DNA of 33,080 bases from Pseudomonadota bacterium (GTDB taxonomy: Bacteria > Pseudomonadota > Alphaproteobacteria > Acetobacterales > Acetobacteraceae), in NCBI GenBank assembly GCA_023424475.1, contig JAFADX010000389.1, forward strand, positions 1 to 33,080, read 5' to 3'. The notes under the pieces were generated by a model. It worked only from the letters and a program-made list of their open reading frames with translations. It ran no database searches and was not told the origin of the DNA. Made by a program: the position numbers and the translations under genes. Shown here in pieces: positions 8,166 through 16,227 of the stretch (the first letter of the stretch is position 1; each line of letters starts with the position of its first letter).

Positions 8166-8177
8166 AATAGATGTATT
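8166..8177. promoter_or_regulatory. Candidate operator upstream of the ArsR-type regulator
   Basis: AATA-GATG-TATT is a short dyad in an AT-rich patch 44-55 bases upstream of the TTG start. Sulfur-responsive ArsR proteins usually repress their own promoter at an AT-rich inverted repeat, so this is a reasonable autoregulatory site. The evidence is position and symmetry only. Confidence 0.35.
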
Positions 8178-8275
8178 GCAGCGGCCGCGGTTTGCAACCC
8201 GGCGTGACCACGCGGGACGGCATGGTACATGCCGGTTGCCGGTGGCCATACCGTCCCAGGACCGACGAAAGCACC

Positions 8276-8657
8276 ATGCCGCTCCGCCCTCCGCCGAGGT
8301 CCGCCCGACCCGTGCCGGCACCCGGGGCCGCGAACCTCGCGGCCTCCATCACCTCCAGTGCCCTGCCGCCGGGCATGCCGCTTGAGGAGAAGCGGCTCGC
8401 CGCCGCCCACGGGGGTGCCGCGCACCCCGGTGCGGGAGGCGCCGCGGCTCCTCGCCGCCACGGGCCTCGTCGAGCAGCGGCCGCGCCGTGGCGCGGTCGT
8501 TTCGCGGCCCGATCCGCTCCGCCTGGCCGAGATGTTCCAGGCCATGGCGGAGCTCGAGGCCGCCTGCGCCGCCCTGTGTGCCCGCGGCATGGACGGCCGG
8601 GCGCGGAAGCGCCTCGCCGCCCGCCTGCACAGCCACCACGCCCGCAAGGCCGCATGA
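8276..8657 (+). pseudogene. Frameshifted and truncated GntR-family (FCD) regulator
   Basis: The frame from the ATG at 8276 reads a GntR start, with LPPGMPLEEKRLAAAHG. The hallmark GVPRTPVREA followed by LLATGLVEQRPRRGAVVS-like sequence continues only in the next frame. The shift falls in the run of five G at 8411-8415; removing one G restores H-G-V-P-R-T-P-V-R-E-A exactly. The second frame then enters the FCD ligand domain (MFQAMAELEAACAALCARGM) but stops at 8657, leaving only about a third of that domain. So two lesions are visible: a one-base insertion and a missing C-terminus. It probably once regulated the neighbouring catabolic genes. A sequencing error could explain the first lesion but not the second. 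Confidence 0.78.
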
Positions 8658-8702
8658 CCGGCCCCGTCGGGCGCCTCCCCCACACCGCTCCCGCCGGCCG
8701 CC

Positions 8703-9173
8703 TCAGCCCGTGACCACCTCGAACGCCGGCACCTCCACGAACTCGTCATCCTCGCCCGTGCCGTCCTTCCACATGAAGATGGCGAAGCGCGCGGCGCGGT
8801 CGAAGACCGTGGAAGGGTGATGCCAGACATCCGCGCCGTAGGTCACGCCCTGGTCCGGGCGCGCGAGGAAGGCCCGCGCCCGCGCCATGTCCGGCCCGCC
8901 ATCCGCCCCGTGCGGCGCCACCAGCACCAGCCACCGCCCCGCCTCCATCGGCACGAAGGACTGGGAGGAATGGCGATGCCGTTCCATCGTGGCGGACCGC
9001 AGCGGCAGCGGCACCGGCTCGCGCGTGCTGAAGGACAGGCTCGGCCGCGCATGCGGCCTGAGGTTGGCGAGCGCGCGCTCGACGTAGGTCCGGCCCGGCG
9101 CAGCGGGGGCTTCCAGCACCTCCCCGAAGGGTGCAAAGGCCTCGGCTGTCAGGGGTTCGGCGACCAGGCGCAT
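8703..9173 (-). CDS. allA: Ureidoglycolate lyase family protein
   Basis: 156 residues, matching the AllA family in length and motifs: an N-terminal PLTAEAFAPFGEVLE, the metal-site region MERHRHSSQSFVPM, and WHHPSTVFDRAARFAIFMWKDG near the C-terminus. AllA splits ureidoglycolate into glyoxylate and urea at the end of purine/allantoin breakdown. No other allantoin-pathway genes are certain here, although two PuuE-like deacetylase genes lie about 9 kb away, and some AllA-like proteins act on other substrates. The gene is divergent from an SDR gene across 72 bases, so the two may share a regulator; the wrecked GntR gene next door is the obvious lost candidate. Confidence 0.85.
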   Translation of the reverse strand: MRLVAEPLTAEAFAPFGEVLEAPAAPGRTYVERALANLRPHARPSLSFSTREPVPLPLRSATMERHRHSSQSFVPMEAGRWLVLVAPHGADGGPDMARARAFLARPDQGVTYGADVWHHPSTVFDRAARFAIFMWKDGTGEDDEFVEVPAFEVVTG

Positions 9174-9245
9174 TGCGGGCTCCTCGGATGACGCGCCGAT
9201 GATCGGGCCGGAGGCCGCCAGGCGTCCAGGGGCCGGGAGGGCTTG

Positions 9246-10016
9246 ATGAGGCTGCAGGACAAGGTCGCCGTGATCACCGGCGGATCCTCGGGGATCGGCC
9301 GCGCCATCGCGACGCTCTTCGCGCGCGAAGGCGCGCGCGTCGTCACGGGCGACGTGACCGAGCACCCGCTCGAGGGCGGCGCGCCCACCGCGCAGGTCAT
9401 CGCCGCGGCCGGCGGCACCGCCCGCCACCGCCGCTGCGACGTCGCGTGCTGGGACGACATCGACGCATTGGTCGCCGACGCCGTCGCGGCGTTCGGCCGG
9501 CTCGACATCATGGTGAACAACGCCGCGATCCGCGGCGCCGGCACCCCGCTGCTCGACACCACTGAGGAGGACTGGGACCGCGTCATGGCGGTGAACGCCA
9601 AGGGCTGCTTCCTCGGCTGCAAGCGCGCCGTGCAGCAATTCCTCGCGCAGGACCTGGTGGGCGAGGTGCGCGGGCGGATCGTCAACATCTCCTCCCAGCA
9701 CGGCATGGTCGCCGCCCCGGGGAAGCTCGCCTACGGCACCGGCAAGGCCGCCGTCGCCTACATGACGAAGCAGATCGCGGTCGACTATGCGAAGCAGGGC
9801 ATCGTCTGCAACGCGGTCGCACCGGGGCGCATCCTGACCGGCCGCCCCGCCGGGCCGGGCACCGACGCGCTGGACTATTCCGTCATGCGCACGCCGATGC
9901 CGCGCCTCGGCCGCCCGGCGGATGTCGCGGGCGCGGCGCTGTTCCTCGCTTCGGACGAGGCCACCTACCTCACCGGCCACAACCTCCTCGTCGATGGCGG
10001 CTGGATGGCCTTCTGA
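9246..10016 (+). CDS. SDR-family NAD(P)-dependent oxidoreductase
   Basis: 256-residue classical short-chain dehydrogenase. The cofactor motif TGGSSGIG is at residues 11-18, NNA at 91-93, and the catalytic set is S150, Y163 and K167 (YGTGK). The C-terminal GHNLLVDGGW is the usual ending. Start ATG at 9246 with GGGAGGG five bases upstream; the TTG just before it is not needed. An acidic residue (D36) at the end of the second strand suggests NAD rather than NADP. Substrate unknown: an alcohol, sugar acid or polyol fits the neighbouring enolase-superfamily dehydratase-like gene. The stop codon abuts that convergent gene with no spacer. Confidence 0.92.
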   Translation: MRLQDKVAVITGGSSGIGRAIATLFAREGARVVTGDVTEHPLEGGAPTAQVIAAAGGTARHRRCDVACWDDIDALVADAVAAFGRLDIMVNNAAIRGAGTPLLDTTEEDWDRVMAVNAKGCFLGCKRAVQQFLAQDLVGEVRGRIVNISSQHGMVAAPGKLAYGTGKAAVAYMTKQIAVDYAKQGIVCNAVAPGRILTGRPAGPGTDALDYSVMRTPMPRLGRPADVAGAALFLASDEATYLTGHNLLVDGGWMAF

Positions 10017-11114
10017 CTACCGCAGCACGAAGTCGGTCATCACCTCCGGCCTGAAGGCGAGGCCATGGCCTGGCGCCTCAGGCGCCGTGATCATGCCGTT
10101 CGCGATCTTCGGCAGGCTGACGAAGACGTCGTCCAGCAGCCCCATCTGCTCCGCCCAGATCCCGTTCGGGATGCTGGCGAGCAGATGGACGTTGAGTTCC
10201 GGGAACAGGTGCGGCGCGATGGCCATGCCCCAGGTGTCGGCGACCGCGGCGATCTTGCGCAATTCCGTCATGCCGCCGCGCATCGGGTCCGGCTGCAGGA
10301 TCGGCAGGCGCGGATTCTCGAGGAAGGGCTTGAGGTCGGCCCGCCCGAAATGCGTCTCTCCGCCGACCACGCGCATGTCCAGCGCCTCGGCGCAGCGGAG
10401 GTAGCCCGCGTAGTCGTCCGCCAGCACCGGCTCCTCGAGCCAGTAGATGTCGAATTCCTCGAACTTCCGGCCCATGGCGATCGCGACATCGGCCGACCAG
10501 CCCATGTTCACGTCGATCATGATGTCGATGCCCGGCCCGACCGCGTCCCGCATGCGGCGGACGTTGTCGAGGTCCGTGCGCAGGCTGCCGACATGCGCGA
10601 CCTGCATCTTGATCGCCTTGTAGCCCTGGGCGACGTAGTGCTTCGCCTTGGCGATCATCCCGTCGCCGAAGGACCCGCGGAAGCAGCCGCTGCCGTAGAT
10701 CGGGATCTCGGACCGGCAGTGGCCCCAGAGCCGGTGCAAGGGCAGCCCCGCCGCCTTGCCCACCACGTCCCACAGCGCGATGTCGATCGCCGACTGCGCC
10801 ATCATCGCCACGCCGCCGCGCCCGCCAGTCAGCGTGGTCCGCCATAGGTCGCGCCAGATCGCCTCCACCGCGGTCGCGTCGCGGCCGATGATGCGCGGCG
10901 CCAGCGCCTCCTCGATGCAGGCGCCGATGGTGCGCTGCAGCGGCAGGTTCAGCAGGTGCAGGTAGCCCATGCCGGTCAGGCCCGACCGCGTCACCACCTC
11001 CACCACCACGAGGTCCCGCGTCGGCCCCAGCGCATGGCCCGCGAGCCAGGGATCCTCGGCCCAGGGCATGCGCAACAGGGTGGTCCGCACCTCGCGGATG
11101 GTCAGGTCGGTCAT
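10017..11114 (-). CDS. Mandelate racemase/muconate lactonizing enzyme family protein
   Basis: 365-residue enolase-superfamily enzyme. Magnesium ligands are D201 (DVNMG), E227 (WLEEP) and E253 (GGETHF). The general-base dyad of the mandelate racemase subgroup is present as D276 (QPDPMR) and H302 (APHLF). The first catalytic lysine is K169, but the second lysine of the usual K-x-K pair is replaced by Q171 (IKMQ). The fold is therefore certain and the exact reaction is not: an acid-sugar dehydratase or racemase is the best guess. The gene is convergent with the SDR gene (stops directly adjacent) and divergent from glpD across 100 bases. Confidence 0.9.
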   Translation of the reverse strand: MTDLTIREVRTTLLRMPWAEDPWLAGHALGPTRDLVVVEVVTRSGLTGMGYLHLLNLPLQRTIGACIEEALAPRIIGRDATAVEAIWRDLWRTTLTGGRGGVAMMAQSAIDIALWDVVGKAAGLPLHRLWGHCRSEIPIYGSGCFRGSFGDGMIAKAKHYVAQGYKAIKMQVAHVGSLRTDLDNVRRMRDAVGPGIDIMIDVNMGWSADVAIAMGRKFEEFDIYWLEEPVLADDYAGYLRCAEALDMRVVGGETHFGRADLKPFLENPRLPILQPDPMRGGMTELRKIAAVADTWGMAIAPHLFPELNVHLLASIPNGIWAEQMGLLDDVFVSLPKIANGMITAPEAPGHGLAFRPEVMTDFVLR

Positions 11115-11214
11115 GGCGTTCCTCCGTGCGCCGCAGCCTGCGCGCGGCCCGGCCGCCCGGCAAGGCCGGGGCCCGTTGCCCCGCGGCCGCGGCACCGGTA
11201 ACGATGCGCCAGCC

Positions 11215-12939
11215 ATGCAGGACATCTCCCGCCAGGCGGCGATCGGGCGTCTCCGCCGGGATCCGGCACCCGAGGTGCTCGTGATCGGCGCCGGCATCAA
11301 CGGTGCGGCCGTCTTCCGGGAACTCGCGCTGAACGGCGTGCGCGTCGTGCTCATCGACCGCGGCGACATCGCCGAGGGCGCCTCCTCCGCCCTGTCGCGC
11401 ATGGTCCATGGCGGGCTGCGCTACCTCGAAACCGCGGAACTCTCGCTGGTGCGCGAGGGTGCGACCGAGCGCAACCGCCTGCTGCGCAACGCGCCGCACC
11501 TGGTCGGCCCGCTGCGCACCATCGTGCCGCTCTACGACCTCTGGGGCGGCACCTTCGCCGCCATCGGCAAGCTCTTCCGCCGCCCGTCGAAATCCGGCCG
11601 CCGCGGCGCGATGCTCATCCGCCTGGGCCTCGTCCTCTACGACTGGCTCGGCAGCCGCGAGCGGACCATGCCGCGCCACCGGATGCTGTCGCGGCAGGCC
11701 GCCCTCGCCGCCATGCCCGGCCTCACGCCCGGCATCACCGCGGCGGCGGAATACTGGGATGGCTGGGTCTCGCACCCCGAGCGCGTCAACCTCGAACTCG
11801 TGCTCGACGCGCTCCGGGCATCGCCGCAGGCCACGGCCCTGACCTATGCCGCGGCCGAGGGCCTCGGCGCCGACGGCGTCCGCATCCGCGACGCCCTGGC
11901 GGATGAAACCCTTACGCTGAAGCCGCGCATCGTGGTCAATGCCGCCGGCGCCTGGATCGACCGCGTCAACGCGCCGCTCGGCATCGATCGCCGCATGATC
12001 GGCGGCACGAAGGGATCGCACCTCGTCATCGACCATGACGGGCTGCGCGCGGCGCTCGGCGACGCGATGCTGTACTTCGAGGCCCCGGACAGCCGCACCT
12101 GCATCGTCTTCCCCTTCCTCGGCAATACCCTGCTCGGCACCACCGACATCCGCGTCGAGGACCCCGACGGCATCCATTGCGAGGAAGCCGAGGTCGACTA
12201 CCTCCTCGCCGTGCTGCAGGAGGTGCTGCCTGGGGTCGCCATCGGCCGCGAACACATCCGCTTCCGCTATTCCGGCGTGCGGCCGCTGCCCTATGTCGAT
12301 GCCGCCGCGCCGGGCCTCATCCCGCGCACCCACAGCCTGGTCGCCAGCGAGCCGGCGCCCGGGCGTCCCTTTCCCGTCCTGTCCATGGTCAGCGGCAAGT
12401 GGACGACCTTCCGCGCTTTCGGGGAACAGGCAGCGGACGAGGCGCTGCGCCGGCTCGGCCGCGCCCGCACCCAGGGGACCTCGGCCCTGCCGATCGGGGG
12501 CGGCGCCGGCTTTCCCGCCGACCGCGCCGCCTGGATCGCCGGCCTCGCCTGCGAAACCGGCCTGCCCGGCCCGCGCATCGCCGTCCTGCTGGCCCGCTAC
12601 GGCACCCGCGCGCGGGAGGCCGCGCGCGCCATCGCCGCCGGCCCCGACGCGCCGCTCGACGGCCTGCCCGCATACTCCTCCGCCGAGATCGCCTGGATCG
12701 CGCGGGAGGAACTCGTCACCCACCTCGCCGACGTGATCCTGCGCCGCACGCTCGTCGCGCTGCACGGGGATGCGAGCGAGGAGGCGGTGCGCGCCATCGC
12801 CGCCGTGCTGGCCGGCACGCTCGGCTGGACGGGCGCGCAGCGCGCCGAGGAGGAAGCCGCGACCCTCGCCCTGCTGCGCGAGCGCCACGGCACGGGCTAT
12901 CCGCTGAAGGCGACGCGCCCCGTTTCGGTCACGTCGTAG
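11215..12939 (+). CDS. glpD: Aerobic glycerol-3-phosphate dehydrogenase
   Basis: 574-residue FAD-dependent dehydrogenase. The dinucleotide motif VIGAGINGAA lies at residues 24-32, followed by SSALSRMVHGGLRYLE, the family's FAD-binding signature, and the C-terminal DAO domain. It oxidises sn-glycerol 3-phosphate to dihydroxyacetone phosphate at the inner membrane and feeds the quinone pool. The start at 11215 begins the standard N-terminus; the longer upstream frame reads through the divergent promoter. No glpK, glpF or glpR is adjacent. The 3' end overlaps the end of the convergent regulator gene by 43 bases. Confidence 0.93.
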   Translation: MQDISRQAAIGRLRRDPAPEVLVIGAGINGAAVFRELALNGVRVVLIDRGDIAEGASSALSRMVHGGLRYLETAELSLVREGATERNRLLRNAPHLVGPLRTIVPLYDLWGGTFAAIGKLFRRPSKSGRRGAMLIRLGLVLYDWLGSRERTMPRHRMLSRQAALAAMPGLTPGITAAAEYWDGWVSHPERVNLELVLDALRASPQATALTYAAAEGLGADGVRIRDALADETLTLKPRIVVNAAGAWIDRVNAPLGIDRRMIGGTKGSHLVIDHDGLRAALGDAMLYFEAPDSRTCIVFPFLGNTLLGTTDIRVEDPDGIHCEEAEVDYLLAVLQEVLPGVAIGREHIRFRYSGVRPLPYVDAAAPGLIPRTHSLVASEPAPGRPFPVLSMVSGKWTTFRAFGEQAADEALRRLGRARTQGTSALPIGGGAGFPADRAAWIAGLACETGLPGPRIAVLLARYGTRAREAARAIAAGPDAPLDGLPAYSSAEIAWIAREELVTHLADVILRRTLVALHGDASEEAVRAIAAVLAGTLGWTGAQRAEEEAATLALLRERHGTGYPLKATRPVSVTS

Positions 12940-13781
12940 CCACCCATCCGCGCCGCCCGTGCGGCAAAGGCAGCCCCGCGCGCGAAGGCCAGCAGCGCCT
13001 GCATCGGCGGCTCGAAATAGGCGCGGCGCGGCATCACCAGGTCGAAGCGTTCCCGCACCAGCGGCACGAAGCCAAGGCCGCGCGCCTCCGCCTCCGCCCG
13101 GATGCCGAAGCCGGCCCCGGCCCGCCCCTCGGCCACCGCGGCGGCCACCTCGTCCTCGGCCATCGCCGGCTCGGCGAGGAAGCTCACGGCCTCCAGCCGC
13201 AGCCCCGCCTCGTTGAGCAGATGCACCAGCAGCAGGTGGCTGCCCGCGCGGTTCTGCCGGCCCGCGACCCGGATTCCCGGCCGCGCCAGGTCCGCCACCG
13301 CCGCGAGGCCCAGGGGATTGCCCGGCGCCACCAGGAGCCCCTGATCCCGCCAGGCCCAGGTGATGCCGACATGCCCGCCGGGCCCCAGCACCTGCCGCGC
13401 GGCGGGCGCATTCCATTCCCCGCTGTCGGGATCGATCACATGCACCGCCGCCGCCAGCGCCTGGCCCGCGGCCAGCACGTCCAGCCCCTCCAGGCTGCCG
13501 CCCGTGCGCAGCGCCAGCCCGCAGCCCGACTGCCGTACCGCCCAGTCCAGCAACGGGTCGTGGCTGCCGGCCAGCACCAGCGGCGGCGCCACGCGGTGCG
13601 GCGCATCCCCGCCATCGGCCTTCGCCGCCAGCCAGCGTTCCAGAAGCCCGCGCGGGAAGACCCACTTCCCCCCGAGCAGCGCCCCCGGCACCTGCCGGCT
13701 GCGCGCGAGGTCATAGAGCGCGCGCTCCGACAGTCGCAGCCAGGCCGCAGCTTCCTTCAGGGTCAACACATCCGGCAGCAT
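12897..13781 (-). CDS. HTH regulator fused to a periplasmic-binding-type domain
   Basis: 294 residues. The first about 50 form an excisionase/MerR-like winged helix (LTLKEAAAWLRLSERALYDLARSRQVPG). Residues about 65-290 resemble an oxyanion-binding TupA/ModA-like domain (GITWAWRDQG, RAGSHLLLVHLL, GAGFGIRAEA). It has no signal peptide, so it is a cytoplasmic one-component sensor. It diverges from tupC-tupA, which strongly suggests that it senses the anion they carry and controls them. The start at 13781 has no ribosome site and directly abuts a perfect palindrome. An in-frame ATG 19 codons upstream is an alternative but adds non-conserved sequence. Its tail overlaps the end of glpD by 43 bases. 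Confidence 0.85.
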   Translation of the reverse strand: MLPDVLTLKEAAAWLRLSERALYDLARSRQVPGALLGGKWVFPRGLLERWLAAKADGGDAPHRVAPPLVLAGSHDPLLDWAVRQSGCGLALRTGGSLEGLDVLAAGQALAAAVHVIDPDSGEWNAPAARQVLGPGGHVGITWAWRDQGLLVAPGNPLGLAAVADLARPGIRVAGRQNRAGSHLLLVHLLNEAGLRLEAVSFLAEPAMAEDEVAAAVAEGRAGAGFGIRAEAEARGLGFVPLVRERFDLVMPRRAYFEPPMQALLAFARGAAFAARAARMGGYDVTETGRVAFSG

Positions 13782-13795
13782 CCGGCAATTGCCGG
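13782..13795. promoter_or_regulatory. Perfect palindrome abutting the regulator start, probable operator
   Basis: CCGGCAATTGCCGG is a 14-base perfect palindrome lying on the bases immediately before the regulator ATG. On the minus strand a TTGACC (13816-13811) lies upstream at about the right distance for a -35, which would put the palindrome over the -10 and start site. The arrangement fits autorepression and a leaderless or nearly leaderless message. The cognate protein is inferred from position. Confidence 0.55.
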
Positions 13796-13841
13796 CAAAT
13801 GGCGGGCGCCGGTCAAGTCCCTGCGGCGTTGACGGCATCGC

Positions 13842-13866
13842 CTGCCATGCGCAACTGACTTGGCAG
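13842..13866. promoter_or_regulatory. Inverted repeat in the tup divergent promoter region
   Basis: CTGCCA and TGGCAG form a perfect 6-bp dyad separated by 13 bases, 63-87 bases upstream of tupC. It may be the operator for the tupC-tupA side. A TTGACG at 13829-13834 could be a -35, but no convincing -10 follows. Confidence 0.35.
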
Positions 13867-13928
13867 GGAGCGAAAAGCGGCATGATCGGCTCACGCGACA
13901 GGGTGACGACGGACGAGGGCCGGCGCTG

Positions 13929-14648
13929 ATGCGCGCCCCCACCGCGATCCTGCCGCTCGAAGCCCGTGGCCTTGGCTTCTCCGCCGGTGCCGTGCACATC
14001 CTCTCGGGCATCGACCTCACCGTCACGGCCGGCGCGCCCACCGTGATCCTCGGCCCCAACGGCGCCGGGAAGTCGGTCCTGCTGCGCCTGCTGCACGGCC
14101 TGCTGGCACCGACGGAAGGCGAGATCCGCTGGGCCTGCGGCGATGCCCTCGGCCGTCAGGCCATGGTCTTCCAGCGCCCGGTGCTGCTGCGCCGCTCGGC
14201 GCTCGCCAACGTGCTCTACCCGCTCCGCCTCGCCGGCCTTCCGGCCGCCGAGCGCGCCCGGCGCGCGGCCCGGGCATTGGACCTGGTCGGTCTGAGCCCC
14301 CTGGCCGACCGCCCCGCCCGCCGCCTCTCGGGCGGGGAGCAGCAGCGCCTTGCGCTCGCGCGCGCCGCCGCGACGCTGCCCGAGATCCTGTTCCTCGACG
14401 AACCCTGCGCCAGCCTCGACCCCGGCGCCTGCGCGGCGGTCGAGGCGATCATCGCCACCCTCGCCGAGCGCGGCACCAAGATCGTCATGACGACGCATCA
14501 CCTCGGCCAGGCCCGTCGCCTCGCCGGGGACGTCGCCTTCCTGCATGCCGGCCGCCTGGTCGAGCGCGCCTCCGCAGCCGACTTCTTCGCCGGCCCGACG
14601 AGCCCCGAGGCCGCGGCCTTCCTGCGCGGCGACCTGCTGCCGCACTGA
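13929..14648 (+). CDS. tupC: Tungstate-type ABC transporter ATP-binding protein
   Basis: 239-residue ABC ATPase with Walker A GPNGAGKS (42-49), signature LSGGEQQR (133-140), Walker B ILFLDEP (153-159) and the switch His (TTHH, 190-191). It powers uptake of the oxyanion bound by TupA, 21 bases downstream on the same strand. The start at 13929 forms a TGATG with the stop of a 15-codon frame beginning at 13882; I do not call that frame a gene. The order ATPase then binding protein, with the permease on the other strand, differs from the usual tupABC. The expected substrate is tungstate, possibly molybdate, given the TupA motif. Confidence 0.88.
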   Translation: MRAPTAILPLEARGLGFSAGAVHILSGIDLTVTAGAPTVILGPNGAGKSVLLRLLHGLLAPTEGEIRWACGDALGRQAMVFQRPVLLRRSALANVLYPLRLAGLPAAERARRAARALDLVGLSPLADRPARRLSGGEQQRLALARAAATLPEILFLDEPCASLDPGACAAVEAIIATLAERGTKIVMTTHHLGQARRLAGDVAFLHAGRLVERASAADFFAGPTSPEAAAFLRGDLLPH

Positions 14649-14669
14649 ATCACCCTCCGGGAGAGACGC

Positions 14670-15500
14670 ATGCTCCGCAGAACCATCCTCGGCCTCGGCC
14701 TCGCTGTCGCCCTTGCCCTGCCGGCGGCGGCGCAGGAGCGCAGCATCACCATCGCCTCCACCACCAGCACCGAGCAGTCCGGCCTGTTCGGCCACATCCT
14801 GCCGATCTTCATGCGGGAGACGGGCATCCAGGTGCGCGTCGTGGCGCTCGGCACCGGCCAGGCGCTCGACGTCGCGCGCCGCGGCGATGCCGATGTCGTC
14901 TTCGTCCACGACCGCGCGGCCGAACGGCGCTTCGTCGAGCAAGGCTTCGGCGGCCCCCGCCACCATGTCATGTACAACGACTTCGTCATCGTCGGCCCGG
15001 CCGCCGACCCGGCCCGCATCTCCGGCCAGACCGACACCACGGCGGCCCTGCGCCGCATCGCCGAGGCCAAGGCACCCTTCATCTCCCGCGGCGACCGCAG
15101 CGGCACCCATGCGGCCGAGCTGCGCCTGTGGCAGGCGGCCGGCATCGACCCGGCCCAGGGCCGCGGCCAGTGGTACCGGGAAGTCGGCCAGGGCATGGGC
15201 CCCGCGCTCAACACCGCGGCGGCCCAGAACGCCTATATCCTGACCGACCGCGGCACCTGGCTGAACTTCCGCAACCGCCAGGACCTCAAGATCCTCGTCG
15301 AGGGCGACGCCCGGCTGTTCAACCAGTATGGCGTCATGCTCGTGAACCCGCAGCGCCACCCGCATGTGAAGGCGGCGGACGGCCAGCGCTTCATCGACTG
15401 GATCATCTCCCCGGCCGGCCAGGCGGCGATCGCCGGCTACAGGATCGGCGGCCAGCAGCTCTTCTTCCCCAACGCGGCACAGCCCGAGCCGGGCGCCTGA
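14670..15500 (+). CDS. tupA: Tungstate-type periplasmic binding protein
   Basis: 276 residues. A signal peptide (about 1-21, ending ALPAAA) is followed by the TTST motif (31-34) that marks the TupA/WtpA-like tungstate binders and contributes anion contacts. The middle motif FISRGDRSGTHAAE is also diagnostic of TupA. GGGAGAGA precedes the ATG. The protein would deliver tungstate, needed for tungsto- or molybdoenzymes, to the TupB-TupC transporter. It is in one operon with tupC and convergent with tupB across 22 bases. Confidence 0.9.
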   Translation: MLRRTILGLGLAVALALPAAAQERSITIASTTSTEQSGLFGHILPIFMRETGIQVRVVALGTGQALDVARRGDADVVFVHDRAAERRFVEQGFGGPRHHVMYNDFVIVGPAADPARISGQTDTTAALRRIAEAKAPFISRGDRSGTHAAELRLWQAAGIDPAQGRGQWYREVGQGMGPALNTAAAQNAYILTDRGTWLNFRNRQDLKILVEGDARLFNQYGVMLVNPQRHPHVKAADGQRFIDWIISPAGQAAIAGYRIGGQQLFFPNAAQPEPGA

Positions 15501-15522
15501 CAGGGGCGCGCCGGGCGGGCCT

Positions 15523-16227
15523 TCACCCCGCCCAGCGCGCCGCCGCCCCGCGCAGTCCCTGCGCCAGCGCGTTCACCGTCACCACGATCGTCATCAGCAC
15601 GAGGCCGAGCGCGATCGCGAGCGGCAGGTCCCCCTTCGAGGTCTCCAGCGCGATCGCCGTCGTCATCACCCGCGTGTAGCCCTCGATGTTGCCGCCGACG
15701 ATCATCACCGCCCCGACCTCGGCTGCCGCCCGCCCGAAGCCGGCGAGCAACACGGTCGAGAGCGCGAAGCGCCCGTCCCACAGCAGCGTCGGCACGGCCC
15801 GCAGCGCCGAGACGCGGAAGGAGAGGAACTGCTCCGCATATTCCTCCCACATCCCTTCCAGCACCTGGCGGCCCAGCGCCGCGACGATGGGTGCGATCAG
15901 CACCGCCTGCGCGACGACCATGGCCCCGGGCGTGAACAGCAGCCCGAAGGACCCGAGCGGCCCCGAGCGCGACAGCAGCAGGTAGATCAGCAGCCCGCAC
16001 AGCACCGGCGGCAATCCCATCAGCGCGTTGAGCGCGACCACCACCGCCCCGCGCCCGGGAAACCGCGCCACCGCCAGCAACGCGCCGAGAGGCAGCCCGA
16101 CCAGCGCCGCGACTGCCAGCGCCGCGAGGCTCACCCGCAGCGACAGCGCCACGATGTGCATCAGTGCCGGATCGGCCGAGCGTACCAGCGCCACCGCCGT
16201 CACGAAGGCTTCGCCCAGATCGTTCAT
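15523..16227 (-). CDS. tupB: Tungstate-type ABC transporter permease
   Basis: 234-residue integral membrane protein with about five or six hydrophobic segments. The permease coupling motif is AAAEVGAVMIVGGNIEGYTRVMTTAI, where E-x-G-A-x-x-I-x-G-G-N is typical of TupB. The start at 16227 gives the expected N-terminus; the open frame above it is non-conserved. It lies on the opposite strand from tupC-tupA, so the three subunits need two promoters. The ATG overlaps the stop of a small Arg-rich frame (ATGA), and no ribosome site stands directly before it, which suggests translation coupled to that frame. Confidence 0.9.
   Translation of the reverse strand: MNDLGEAFVTAVALVRSADPALMHIVALSLRVSLAALAVAALVGLPLGALLAVARFPGRGAVVVALNALMGLPPVLCGLLIYLLLSRSGPLGSFGLLFTPGAMVVAQAVLIAPIVAALGRQVLEGMWEEYAEQFLSFRVSALRAVPTLLWDGRFALSTVLLAGFGRAAAEVGAVMIVGGNIEGYTRVMTTAIALETSKGDLPLAIALGLVLMTIVVTVNALAQGLRGAAARWAG

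Noticed and set aside
10078..13665. Very long minus-strand frame of over 1,100 codons
   Set aside because: It crosses glpD, the enolase-family gene and the regulator in the wrong frame; no recognisable domain.
13882..13929. 15-codon frame ending in a TGATG overlap with tupC
   Set aside because: The ribosome site is too distant and the frame too short for a gene call; noted only in the tupC entry.
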